Source: Antedon bifida (taxonomy: Eukaryota; Echinodermata; Crinoidea; Comatulida; Antedonidae). From it: a stretch of 64,000 bases of DNA. Positions within the stretch are counted from its first letter, which is position 1. Every line of letters starts with the position of its first letter. Under the pieces are notes generated by a model. That model saw only the letters and a list, made by a program, of their open reading frames with translations. It did no database searches and was not told the DNA's origin. The DNA lies in assembly GCA_963402885.1 (NCBI GenBank), contig OY727099.1, forward strand, positions 17,379,001 through 17,443,000, written 5' to 3'. A program made the translations under genes and the position numbers. Below are positions 13,501-20,697 of the stretch, piece by piece.

Positions 13501-13558
13501 ATTTTTCGATGCCATCAAACGACTCATTAAAAAGGAATATATCAATTTTACTAACTAA
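1275..13558 (+). CDS. Class II aldolase/adducin-fold protein, four exons
   Basis: Joining 1275-1550, 4588-4765, 4936-5180 and 13397-13558 gives a 286-residue protein with intact frames and GT-AG introns. It resembles the bacterial 'putative aldolase class 2' group (PA3430-like) and the adducin head fold. Visible landmarks are EGIGNHLSTR (60-69, phosphate-loop position), a glutamate in TPEAT (E116), HVHPPYA with H142 and H144, and NHGTLVTG with H207. In L-fuculose-phosphate aldolase the equivalent Glu and three His form the catalytic and zinc site, so metal-dependent lyase or epimerase chemistry is likely, but the substrate cannot be told. Residues 1-28 are rich in Arg/Lys, lack acidic residues and contain KRTLA, which looks like a mitochondrial presequence with an R-3 cleavage site. 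Intron 3 is 8.2 kb of transposon remains. Confidence 0.85.
1551..2879. other. Intron 1, first part: nothing clear
   Basis: No exon or known repeat is recognised. A GC-richer patch at 2140-2270 stands out from the AT-rich surroundings but shows no frame or RNA fold I can name. Confidence 0.5.
2880..3600 (-). repeat. Tandem ~150-bp repeat (copy of 60.85-61.45 kb)
   Basis: Units carry ccttaaggaac..catataaatttgcc..aatgaacc and recur about 146 bases apart (3279 and 3425). They are the reverse complement of the ggttcatttgggcaaatcc units inside the transposon at 59991-62813. This is therefore an inverted, diverged copy of that element's interior, lodged in intron 1 of the aldolase-like gene. Confidence 0.65.
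3601..4345 (-). repeat. Transposon-interior repeat with near-DR1 units
   Basis: Matches the reverse complement of about 60130-60850 almost continuously. It includes the phrase tctccgacctgccgttactt (4167-4186) and a TGTCAAAGGTCA (4055-4066). The match fades near 4345, before the element terminus, so the copy is truncated. Confidence 0.65.
4588..4765 (+). CDS. Aldolase-like gene, exon 2
   Basis: Follows acceptor AG at 4586-4587 and opens VTASSLVGID, which continues HWSE of exon 1 as the family expects. It contains catalytic-type E116 and the HVHPPYA zinc motif, and ends in phase 1 at donor GTAGGC (4766). The 169-base intron 2 is short, in contrast to its neighbours. Confidence 0.88.
4936..5180 (+). 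CDS. Aldolase-like gene, exon 3
   Basis: Acceptor TTTTTTAG precedes it. The split codon restores glycine (G152), followed by CHKDPTLKM. It encodes residues 152-233, including the third zinc-ligand candidate H207 in NHGTLVTG and a helix ending ERAAMIQ. It ends in phase 0 at donor GTATAA (5181). Confidence 0.88.
5350..5512 (+). repeat. Relic of foldback-element core
   Basis: Degenerate ~21-bp units of the type 'cgattggtgtgtactgcatga' lead into gaactgaaggcagaggagg (5480-5498) and the phrase ttccatag. The same order is found in the core and inner arm of the foldback element at 17048-18689. It lies in intron 3 of the aldolase-like gene. Confidence 0.55.
5562..6300 (-). mobile_element. Relic of TIR transposon, one end reversed
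   Basis: 5562-5690 matches the reverse complement of the right terminal region of the 59991-62813 transposon (cgaaaggggacaaattgc, cgagatataaggggtcaaag). 6015-6290 matches its subterminal part and includes AGGTCAAAGGTCA at 6186-6198. The outermost ~30 bases of the terminus are missing. Confidence 0.6.
6301..6659. other. No recognisable feature
   Basis: AT-rich intron sequence with no gene or clear repeat seen. Confidence 0.45.
6660..8590 (-). repeat. Dispersed repeat split by a LINE
   Basis: 6690-6811 and 7809-8580 together match, in reverse, the single block at 54531-55745. The shared landmarks are aagatgggtgcaaga, the stretch around ccactacgacgtttatat, aggggtgtttt and tttgcccttacgt. The block at 54.5 kb is uninterrupted, so the material between the two halves here is an insertion. 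Confidence 0.65.
6812..7808 (-). mobile_element. 5'-truncated LINE (jockey/CR1-type RT C-terminus)
   Basis: The minus-strand frame 7679-7254 encodes the end of a non-LTR reverse transcriptase. It has LLGVNLDRKLSWQTHAD, then a helix with RPVLEYACAVW and EHVQRRA, a pattern typical of the thumb and C-terminal region. The plus-strand run tttatttatttatttcctttattgca near 6815 is its AAAT-type 3' tail. Comparison with 54.5-55.7 kb shows the insertion points. There is no YADD region here, so it cannot be active. Confidence 0.75.
8596..8890 (-). mobile_element. tRNA-derived SINE, minus strand
   Basis: On the minus strand there is an A-box-like segment near 8886-8870 and a perfect B box GGTTCGAATCC (8839-8829). 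A body follows, with a 3' tail reading GGCACTATATAAATCC (about 8615-8597). The same tail recurs at 57361-57420. Length and order (Pol III head, body, tail) fit a SINE of about 290 bases. Confidence 0.65.
8891..9299. other. No recognisable feature
   Basis: Intron sequence without a supported gene or repeat. Confidence 0.4.
9300..9755 (+). mobile_element. SINE-like unit with tRNA head and CA-rich end
   Basis: A box TGGTGTAATGG (9457-9467) and perfect B box GGTTCAAGTCC (9501-9511) are 33 bases apart and are followed by a T run (9521 on), as in a Pol III unit. The body continues with ctttgaccctgaccc, an ACAC/AAAC microsatellite (9680-9718) and the terminal phrase cctccttggcggaggtaa (9738-9755). 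It could be one SINE or a tRNA pseudogene fused to a second repeat. No complete cloverleaf is evident. Confidence 0.55.
9890..9955 (-). repeat. Short fragment of 61.5-kb repeat
   Basis: tcacagaggatagggcatag and its flanks match the reverse complement of 61495-61550, inside the 2.8-kb transposon. The fragment is too short to bound. Confidence 0.5.
10205..10560 (+). mobile_element. tRNA-derived SINE, plus strand
   Basis: A box TGGCCGAGCGG (10224-10234, Ser/Leu-type) and B box GGTTCGAGGCT (10278-10288) are followed by a ~230-base body and the tail gcgctatataaatgtcgc (10528 on). It sits next to a LINE relic on the other strand. The tail TATATAAAT is shared with the SINE at 8.6 kb although the heads differ. 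Confidence 0.7.
10561..11475 (-). mobile_element. Decayed LINE (CR1/Rex-like RT), minus strand
   Basis: Reading the minus strand, an N-terminal piece (11467-11153) has a pattern seen before the RT domain of CR1/Rex-like LINEs, with LAETVTSISCQDLTIPI. A later piece has NDYRPISLTSLMKCLEKLV (RT block 1) and, after a frameshift, DPMQFAYRVHRETEDA (RT block 2). Several stops and frameshifts separate them, so it is a dead copy. The 3' part is replaced by the SINE at 10205-10560. Confidence 0.7.
11476..12589. other. Intron 3: repeat scraps, no gene
   Basis: 11461-11500 looks like a reversed LINE 3' tail (caaatcaaatctttatttgttcc). 11660-11730 matches the reverse complement of about 61440-61490 (cacaactcactacaccagacag). 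The rest is unassigned. Confidence 0.45.
12590..13378 (+). mobile_element. Right half of TIR transposon relic, ends near exon 4
   Basis: Follows 62160-62813 closely for most of its length (tattggtcaat, ccctaatcgcaaaggat, cgaaaacgcttat). It ends gccaccagacta (about 13360-13371), which matches the CCGGACTA terminus of the element at 59991-62813. No matching left terminus was found in the intron, so it is a partial copy. Its end lies about 25 bases before exon 4 of the aldolase-like gene. Confidence 0.65.
13397..13558 (+). CDS. Aldolase-like gene, exon 4 (last)
   Basis: Opens ILAQSTGEELVEL, which continues AAMIQ of exon 3 in phase 0 and matches the C-terminal helix region of the family (an ..STG.PL.. 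pattern). It ends ..EYINFTN with TAA at 13556-13558. The acceptor tract ctgtttttttatttag lies only about 20 bases after the terminus of a transposon relic. No other exon between 5181 and 13396 is needed to complete the family length. Confidence 0.85.
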   Translation: MLAQSTGEELVELDNEVADKVRQVSIKDYNFHSDLFFDAIKRLIKKEYINFTN

Positions 13559-13561
13559 TAC

Positions 13562-13567
13562 AATAAA
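13562..13567 (+). terminator. Poly(A) signal AATAAA
   Basis: A perfect AATAAA lies three bases after the aldolase-like stop codon, which implies a very short 3' UTR. Confidence 0.6.
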
Positions 13568-14259
13568 AATACATATACTGTATATATATATACTGGGTGG
13601 GAAACAAACGTAATCAATTGTTATTTGGTAGGATAAGCTGTTAATAAAGTATCGTCACTAAGGGCTTATTTCTTAATTCTGGCATATTTCCCGGCCAACA
13701 GTTGGCTCTTATTTCCTATACTCATTCGTCCTCACATTGAGTTGAAAATGTGATGTTTCTTAGCTTAGGTTAAGATACCAATCATTAAAGTAACATTTTT
13801 TTTTTTGGGCAGAGAGTTTCTCTAAAACGTGAAGTTGCTGTAAACTTGTCTTTTTAATGTTGTCAGAGTTGCACAGCGTGACTTGCGTGCGATTTAATGA
13901 ACTTTCTATGAGTGATTATAAATTAAAAACAAGAAGAAATTTTCTATTGAAAGTAGTATAATTTATGTGGAGTAAAATTCTCATGCACCGCAATGAATTA
14001 CTTGTGGTTGTTGTCATCATATGGCCGCCCAAGTATTTTAAAATAAGATATTTTCACTTTTGTCATAGCTCACAGGACGTATCTTGCTTATTCGTGCCCG
14101 ATTTTCTCTCAAATTTGACAAGTTTCTCCCATTATTTTATTATTTTGATGTCATCAAGTCTAAATGTTTTAATGACGTGAGTTACATAATTTTACTCTGT
14201 ATAATTGAATCATGGCATACTAAACTGTTTGTGCTCATACTGTTACGTACTTTGATCAC
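13568..14259. other. 3' flank; Helentron-like core relic near 13.82-13.95 kb
   Basis: 13815-13950 (gtttctctaaaa, cagcgtgacttgcgtgcg, gattataaattaaaaac) resembles the core at 40130-40295 of the Helentron-like element. Nothing else was recognised. Confidence 0.45.
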
Positions 14260-14262
14260 TTA

Positions 14263-14600
14263 TGCACTTGTCAATTGTATGACCCACTATACGACCCCCG
14301 GGAGAGGTGCGTCATTTGTCCGATGTGCGTCATACTTTTGAATACCATGACGCACCCATGCGTCAAAAAGGTGACTTACCTTTAGGTGACCATGACACAC
14401 CCATTTTGACGCACTGTGACCATGTTGTTTATGATATGGTGGGTGGTAAAGTGACGGACATTGACACACCTTGTTCATTGATGTGACGTACCATCTAGGT
14501 TTTTTGACGCACCCCTGCGTCAGTAATTATTTGTAAATGACGCACCCATGACGCACCTCTCCCGGGGGTCGTATAGTGGGTCATACAATTGACAAGTGCA
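14263..14600. mobile_element. 338-bp MITE, 53-bp perfect TIRs, TTA duplication
   Basis: 14263-14315 and 14548-14600 are perfect inverted repeats that start TGCACTTGTCAATTGTATGA. Both sides are flanked by TTA (14260-14262, 14601-14603), the 3-bp TWA duplication typical of PIF/Harbinger elements. The interior has repeated GACGCACC phrases in both orientations and no coding frame. Superfamily is inferred from the target duplication alone. Confidence 0.8.
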
Positions 14601-14710
14601 TTACTGCTGGAATTGGTGCATTACAAATTCGTATTATTATTAATGCTAGAGAGTTGATTTTTTCACAGCCGTATTCAGAATGTACATATTTCTATTTGCT
14701 CTAATAATAC

Positions 14711-14734
14711 CATGGAGCTATAAATAGCTCCATG
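14711..14734. repeat. 24-base perfect hairpin insertion
   Basis: The 10-bp stem CATGGAGCTA pairs across a TAAA loop. It is flanked on both sides by ATAATAC (14704-14710, 14735-14741). Related repeat units lack the hairpin, so it looks like an insertion with a 7-bp duplication. Confidence 0.6.
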
Positions 14735-14818
14735 ATAATACATTTTACAAAAAAATGACCGGAAATATGACATTTGACCCTTGACCCCATTTCTCAATAT
14801 TGCATATTATAAGAAACT

Positions 14819-15042
14819 GCAATTGTTGTATTCGATTGGGAACTTTCGTTGTCAACAGAAAGATTCGTTGAGTACTTATTGTATTCGAATTGTAAATTTG
14901 TGCTCAACAGAAAGTCATTCGAATAGAAAACGTTGACAACGAAAGCTTTTTCGTTAAGAACAATCTCAACGCTCAAAATACTCCGTTAAAAAGTACTCAA
15001 CGGAAAAACTACTCAACGGTCCACTCGAATACGACAATTGTC
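14819..15042. mobile_element. ~224-bp MITE inside older repeat
   Basis: The left end TGCAATTGTTGTATTCGATT and the right end, read in reverse, TGACAATTGTCGTATTCGAG form imperfect terminal inverted repeats. Inner inverted phrases cgttgtcaacagaaag and cgttgacaacgaaag extend the pairing. Its removal rejoins the surrounding repeat between ..tataagaaac and ctttgttctgccctc... It is non-coding. Confidence 0.6.
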
Positions 15043-15249
15043 ACTTTGTTCTGCCCTCAAATGACTCGTAATCGTATACAAGTTTCTATTAGCCAACATA
15101 GGACTGTTTAGTAAATCTCAAAATTACACCTGTATACCTCGAAAGTATGCAAATTATTAGTACAAGTTAAATGAAATGCAAATTAGGTTCCTATATATTG
15201 AAAACCGCTAAGGTTAGATAATGCGACTAAAAAAATGTCTATAGAGAAA

Positions 15250-16930
15250 AAAAATGGTGTACTGACGAGCGAGGTCTTTATGGAAATTCTTTGTCATTAC
15301 CCTTCTTGTCTTTACGATGGGAAGTCATACACAGACAGAAACATAAGGATTAATGCATGGAAGACAATAATTTCACAGATAAAAATGCCAGAAAAACTAG
15401 GCCTATAAACGCGTCAGAGATAAATTTGTAAAGTGAGTTGGCTAGCCTTCTATTTCTAGCGGATTAGGCCAACTTCGGCCACAGACAATTTCGGCCACAG
15501 ACAATAATACTACCATATCTATGGAACGCCCATAGTGCCATTGATAGGGGAACAATGAGACACGACAATGTAATACAGGATTATCGATTTCATTGTGTTT
15601 TACTTTTGTTTTTTGTTTTTACACAGGAAAACACGGACACAGACAAACTTGGCAATTAATTAATTAATTAATAATGAAAATAAAATACGAACACGTATTT
15701 TGTAGCTAGGTGGCAAGATGAGATAAGAAACGAAGAATTACGTAGATACCGATATTTCAGAGTACAAAAAATACAATACGGTGAAAATTAAAATGTATAG
15801 TTTTTACAAATAAAAGAAATGAATTGAATGAGGCCTAAGTGATACTAATTTTTGTGTCAGGGTACAATAGAAATGATGTATAATATAAGAAACAAAGATT
15901 TACTAAAGTGATAATTAAATGTTTCGGTAAAGAATTTCCGTAGTAATTACGGACGTTCCGAACTTTGAAATAAAAGTGTTTAATTGCTTCTTTCTGCAAA
16001 TTTCTTTCATATTTTCTTTTCTGGAGTGTGGTTTAAGCAACACTGTTGTACAGTTTAGTGGATAAATGAAAATGAATTTTTTCAATTGTTGTTTTACTGA
16101 TTTATTGAAAAATAATACAATTCAACGTTTTGCTCAATATATTTATAGCAGCAATTATTAATTGATAATAGGCCTAGTAATTAGTTTGGGGACCGTTCCT
16201 CTGACGTTCGCATTGAACGCAACAAATGTTATCCTTAGTCGCATTTTTATCCGAATTATTACTCATTTTGTTTGTATTGACATGATATGATATGTTCATT
16301 TATTCTGTGCATGTTAAAATATGTTAAATGCATATCGCCGCAAATTACTCAATTATTATTTTTATGTTGGGTCTGATATGTTCGTTTTATTTATGCACCT
16401 GTGTTCTTAAGACATGACCTGAGCTCCATGATAAAACATTGAATTACTCTTGTGTTGTATTAAAAACCAATCAAATGAAGACGACAAAGTTTTATTAAAT
16501 TTATTTTTTTTCATCACTAATTTTCTTCTTGATTCTGCTTGTATTGATGTGTAAGTTCCTGATATTCCTCTTTGTTCCTTAGGTCACCTAAGCAATGGAA
16601 GGAAAAACGTTTTAATTAAACTTCTTTTTTTTTCTTAGCATTTCTTTTTTATAGCCAAACTATTAATACGTCTGTACTAAGAGAGTATTTAACTGTGTCA
16701 CACTGACAGTTGAATTTGTTTTTCGCCAAGACTCCATGATACAACTAAACTGGAATGGAAACAACAAATCTAATAAATGCAAATTGTAGTGGAATAACGT
16801 TAAGAATGATAACACTGTAATGTGTTGTAATAGTCATAAAAAATACTATACAACAAAGCATGAGATGCGATAACTAATAGCAAAAACAATAGCATGGTCT
16901 AATATATGCGTGAATGGCGCGCCATGGAGG
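15250..16930. other. 1.7 kb without recognisable features
   Basis: AT-rich sequence with a TTAA microsatellite (15656-15671) and a short duplicated phrase tcggccacagacaat (15476-15505). No gene, RNA or element border is supported. Confidence 0.5.
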
Positions 16931-16935
16931 GGGGT

Positions 16936-17047
16936 AGTAACAAAGTGCGAGGCATGCGCGGCAAGTCACAAATTTATGCGAGGCATCATTTCTTAAAATT
17001 GCGAGGCAGAAAATCACCGAAATTGAAGTAGCCTAGGGGGTAGTAAC
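16936..17047 (+). repeat. GCGAGGCA unit, left flank of foldback
   Basis: Begins tagtaacaaagtgcgaggca and carries several GCGAGGCA 8-mers at intervals of about 20-35 bases, ending caccgaaattgaagtagcct. A second copy in the same orientation follows the foldback element (18690-18836). Confidence 0.6.
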
Positions 17048-18689
17048 TACGGTGGCCCACAACTGTCACGCACACTATAACACAGAATCACACAATTAAA
17101 GAAGGAATTACACAATTAAAGAAGGAATCACACAATTAAAGAAGAAATCGCACAATTAAAGAAGAAATCGCATATAAACAAAAGAAAGCAAGAAAATATA
17201 AAACGAAATGCACAAATAAAGAAGAAACGCGCAATTAAAGAAGAGCTAAGCACAATTAAAGAAGTCCGCAACAAATTCGAAAGCTCCTCGCACAATTAAA
17301 GAAGTCCGCAACAAATTCGAAAGCTCCTCGCACAATTAAAGAAGTCCGCAACAAATTTGAAAGTACCTCGCACAATTAAAGAAGTCCGCAACAAATTCGA
17401 AAGTAACTCGCACAATTAAAGTACAGTAGTCCGCAACAAATTCGGAAGTACCTCGCACAATTAAAGTACAGTAGTCCGCAACAAATTCGAAAGTAACTCG
17501 CACAATATTAAGAAGTTCGCAACAAATTCAATTCCTCACCGCAAACGTATGGAACGCCTCCTCTGCCTTCAGTTCACATTTATCATGCAGTACACACCAA
17601 TCGTCATGCAGTACACACCAATGGTCATGCAGTACACACCAATCGTCATGCAGTACAGCACCAAACATCATGCAGTACACACCAATCGTCATGCAGTACA
17701 CACCAAACGTCATGCAGTACACACCAATTGTCATGCAGTACACACCAATCGTCATTCAGTACACACCAAACATCATGCAGTACACACCAATGGTCATGCA
17801 GTCGTGCATGCAGTAAACACCAATGGTCATGCAGTACACACCAATCGTCATGCAGTACACACCAATCGTCATGCAGTACACACCAATCGTCATGCAGTAC
17901 ACACAAATCGTCATGCAGAGTACACACCAATCGTCATGCAGTGAAATATTGCGTAATTTATACTGCCAACTATCGACAAAATCGAATATCACGTGACGTT
18001 TATTAGACGGCTGTAAAACTAAGACTATTTAAACTTCTTTTATGGAATTCAATAATTGCAATGGCCTCCTAGCCGCGCCTGTGTCTCGCATAATAAATTA
18101 ATTGTATATATAAAAAACAGAGCATTTACAGAGATGTGTAGCGGTTAAAATAAGTACAGTATGTCAAGCATAAAAGAAAAGTCGATGGCCTTAGTTTTAC
18201 AGCCGTAAAATGTGAACTGAAGGCAGAGGAGGCGTTCCATAGTCTACTGTACTTTAATTGTGCGAGGTACTTTCGAATTTGTTGCGAACTTCTTTAATTG
18301 TGCGAGGAGCTTTCGAATTTGTTGCGAACTTCTTTAATTGTGCGAGGTACTTTCGAATTTGTTGCGGACTTCTTTAATTGTGCGAGGAGCTTTTGATTTT
18401 GTTGCGAACTTCTTTAATTGTGCGAGGAGCTTTCGAATTTGTTGTGGACTTCTTTAATTGTGCGAGGAGCTTTCGAATTTGTTGCGGACTTCTTTAATTG
18501 TGCTTAGCTCTTCTTTAATTGCGCGTTTCTTCTTTATTTGTGCATTTCGTTTTATATTTTCATGCTTTCTTTTGTTTATATGCGATTCCTTCTTTTTAAT
18601 TGTGTGATTTCTTCTTTAATTGTGTGATTCCTTCTTTAATTGTGTAAATATGATTTATATAGTGTGCGTGACAGTTGTGGGCCACCGTA
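17048..18689. mobile_element. 1.64-kb foldback element with tandem-repeat arms
   Basis: The ends are exact inverted copies (TACGGTGGCCCACAACTGTC and its complement), flanked by AGTAAC on both sides (17042-17047, 18690-18695). Each ~500-base arm is itself made of repeats: outer ~20-bp units 'acacaattaaagaaggaat', then six or seven ~40-bp units with cacaattaaagaagtccgc and aacaaattcgaaag. The inner ends of both arms carry ccttcagttcac in inverted order. The loop holds a minisatellite and a short unique part. There is no transposase frame. The structure resembles Drosophila FB-type foldback elements, but family membership is not established. Confidence 0.75.
17578..17940 (+). repeat. 21-bp minisatellite, about 17 copies
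   Basis: The unit CATGCAGTACACACCAATCG varies mostly at the CAATCG/CAAACG/CAATGG end. It gives long open frames on both strands (repeated HTNRHAV or CVLHDDW), which are products of a period divisible by three and not genes. Confidence 0.85.
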
Positions 18690-18836
18690 AGTAACAAAGT
18701 GCGAGGCAGGGAAGGCAAGCGAGGCAAGTCAAAAATTTATGCGAGGCATCGTTTTACCATCATCAAAAAATGCGAGGCATCATTTTTATCATTTCCCAAA
18801 ATTGCGAGGCAGGAAATCACCGAAATTGAAGTAGCC
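18690..18836 (+). repeat. GCGAGGCA unit, right flank of foldback
   Basis: Second direct copy of the unit at 16936-17047. It starts agtaacaaagtgcgaggcag and ends gaaattgaagtagccta, slightly longer than the left copy. Confidence 0.6.
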
Positions 18837-19910
18837 TATGCTAGGTACCTGCAACTTATGGTGACACGCCCCTTTTTGATGTCGCCAAAAAAGTGTGACC
18901 TGATATTCAGTTCGGGCTGAAGGTCCTTTTTTAAAAAAATCTTTAAAATTACTTCTGGTTGGCTAATGATGACATTATTGGTACCAAAATGTCAACAGAA
19001 AGTTGTTCTACTGCTGGGAAATTTTTTCTTTTCTTTTCTGATGTTTATTTCATGAGTTACAACGATTCGAAAATATACCTCATCAAAACACGTCTTTTTT
19101 CATAAAAAGTGAGTTAGTCCATTATTTTCATGTTTCAGTCCATATACTACATGCTATTACGATTATTTTGACATAAGTTTTGTGTATATTGATAGATGTT
19201 ACAATGGAATTTTTAGATGTTGAAATTTTGTATTTTTCCACATGTTTACCTAGCATAGCATAGGATGTAGTGTTAACGCAGGGATGTATCTCCCTGGTTA
19301 AAGAATAGGCCTTTGACGGTCTATGTCGACTCCTTTGTATACATAATATATTTCACTCTAAATCACTCTAAATATGTTTTAAAAAGTAGGAAATAAAATA
19401 AAACAATGTTTGATTTATAACATTCAATTATGTTTTGGTACAGCGATTTTAAAAGATTGCAAATAAATATTTTTCATTAATAACAAAAACCCGTATGAAT
19501 ATTAGTACGCTAGGTTGTCAGTTTACAATGCGGCCAATCAGAGTGCGTGTTTTTACCCAAGCTGGTGTAGATTATGATTTTGTACTGTATAATGAAATTT
19601 GAAACTATTTTTGTTTATTTCTTTCAGGTACTGAATATCATTTGTATTTTTGTTTAAAAAGTATTTTTAATTGAAACTGGTAGGTTAATAAATACTATTT
19701 ATTTTTACAACCAATACATTAAAATATTTATTTATCATTTATGATATAACATTTTAATATTTTATTCATAAATATATTATTAATAAATAAATATTAATTT
19801 ATATAAACTAACATAGAAATAAAAAATTATATACTGTATAATTAATTTATTTTTCAATATAGGCTATACAGTTAAATTTGTTGAACCCAGGATGGAGGAA
19901 CCTGGTGCGT
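18837..19910. other. AT-rich, nothing recognised
   Basis: No gene or repeat border is seen. 19680-19860 is extremely AT-rich. Confidence 0.5.
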
Positions 19911-19913
19911 TGA

Positions 19914-20263
19914 CTCCATCCACTACAATTTATAAGAAATGAGTATGTTGATATCCCAAATAGTGAAGTTTTACTTAAGAATGGTCACATTATATACACC
20001 TTCTATGACCTTGGAAGAAAAATGCAGAATGATGTATCTGACATCTTTGAAGCCAGATATGGCATTAAGATATTCCTAAAACTTCAGTTAGGAATCTAAT
20101 AAAGAAGTACAGGACGGTCCATTCAATAAGGAACAAAAAAGATTATAACAAATTGAAAGGCTTTTGTGCAGACTACTTTAAAAAGGATGTAAAATTACAG
20201 CCTACAGAACCTGCTACACCTGATACAACTTCTCTACCATCTACTTCTGTGCCATCTACTTAA
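19914..20263 (+). pseudogene. Broken coding relic, family unknown
   Basis: An open frame without an ATG reads ..NEYVDIPNSEVLLKNGHII.. through GRKMQNDVSDIFEARYGIKI. After a one-base shift near 20075 it continues KTSVRNLIKKYRTVHSI.. FCADYFKKDV.. to TAA at 20261-20263. Amino-acid use looks coding (charged helices, then a Thr/Ser/Pro tail). It resembles the N-terminal part of proteins seen in multicopy animal families, but I cannot name it. No promoter or splice context is evident, so a fragment of a mobile element gene is most likely. Confidence 0.45.
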
Positions 20264-20340
20264 TATGTTTGGATTTGGGTGTGCAAGTATAGTATGTTTG
20301 TGAATATCAATTCGACTGAAAGACAATTTGTAATAATTTC

Positions 20341-20362
20341 GGGGGGGGGGGGGGAGGGGGGG
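20341..20362 (+). repeat. Poly-G tract
   Basis: Fourteen G, one A, then seven G. It may form a G-quadruplex on the plus strand. Confidence 0.9.
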
Positions 20363-20697
20363 TTGTCAGAGGGTAGGGGAAAAGTTGTTATAACGTAAAT
20401 GGGTTTGGTTGTTGTTGAGAAGAGGTAGATTCATGTTTGGAAAAATAATAAATTTAAATAATAATTTTAAAACAATTTTTAAGAATATTGCACTTTTTTT
20501 TTCTTATGCATTGAAATGCCTAAACTATACTGATTTTTTATGGAAAAAAAACATTAAAAAAATTATAAAAAATTACCATGTTGACGAATTTTAATTATTT
20601 TTGTGTTATTAAATTTCTATTTTTTTCCTTCATTTTTTGATGTATGACTCGATCTGTTTCAATAAGTTTGAATTTTCATGTTAGGTACCTACCTACT

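Larger units (their letters stand above)
14640..15240 (-). repeat. Copy of 54-58-kb 'atgcaaattag' repeat
   Basis: Landmarks such as aatgctagagagttgattt, catttgacccttgacccc and gtatgcaaattattagtac match units at 54.0-58.2 kb. Two small insertions (14711-14734 and 14819-15042) interrupt it. Confidence 0.6.

Noticed and set aside
17080-17510. CRISPR-like regular repeats (cacaattaaagaag...)
   Set aside because: The 'spacers' are themselves repeated and the array is mirrored at 18.24-18.63 kb. It is the arm of a foldback element in an animal genome.
17528-18006. Long overlapping open frames on both strands with His/Cys/Trp-rich repeats
   Set aside because: They are translations of a 21-bp minisatellite, whose period is a multiple of three. 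No start context and no homology.
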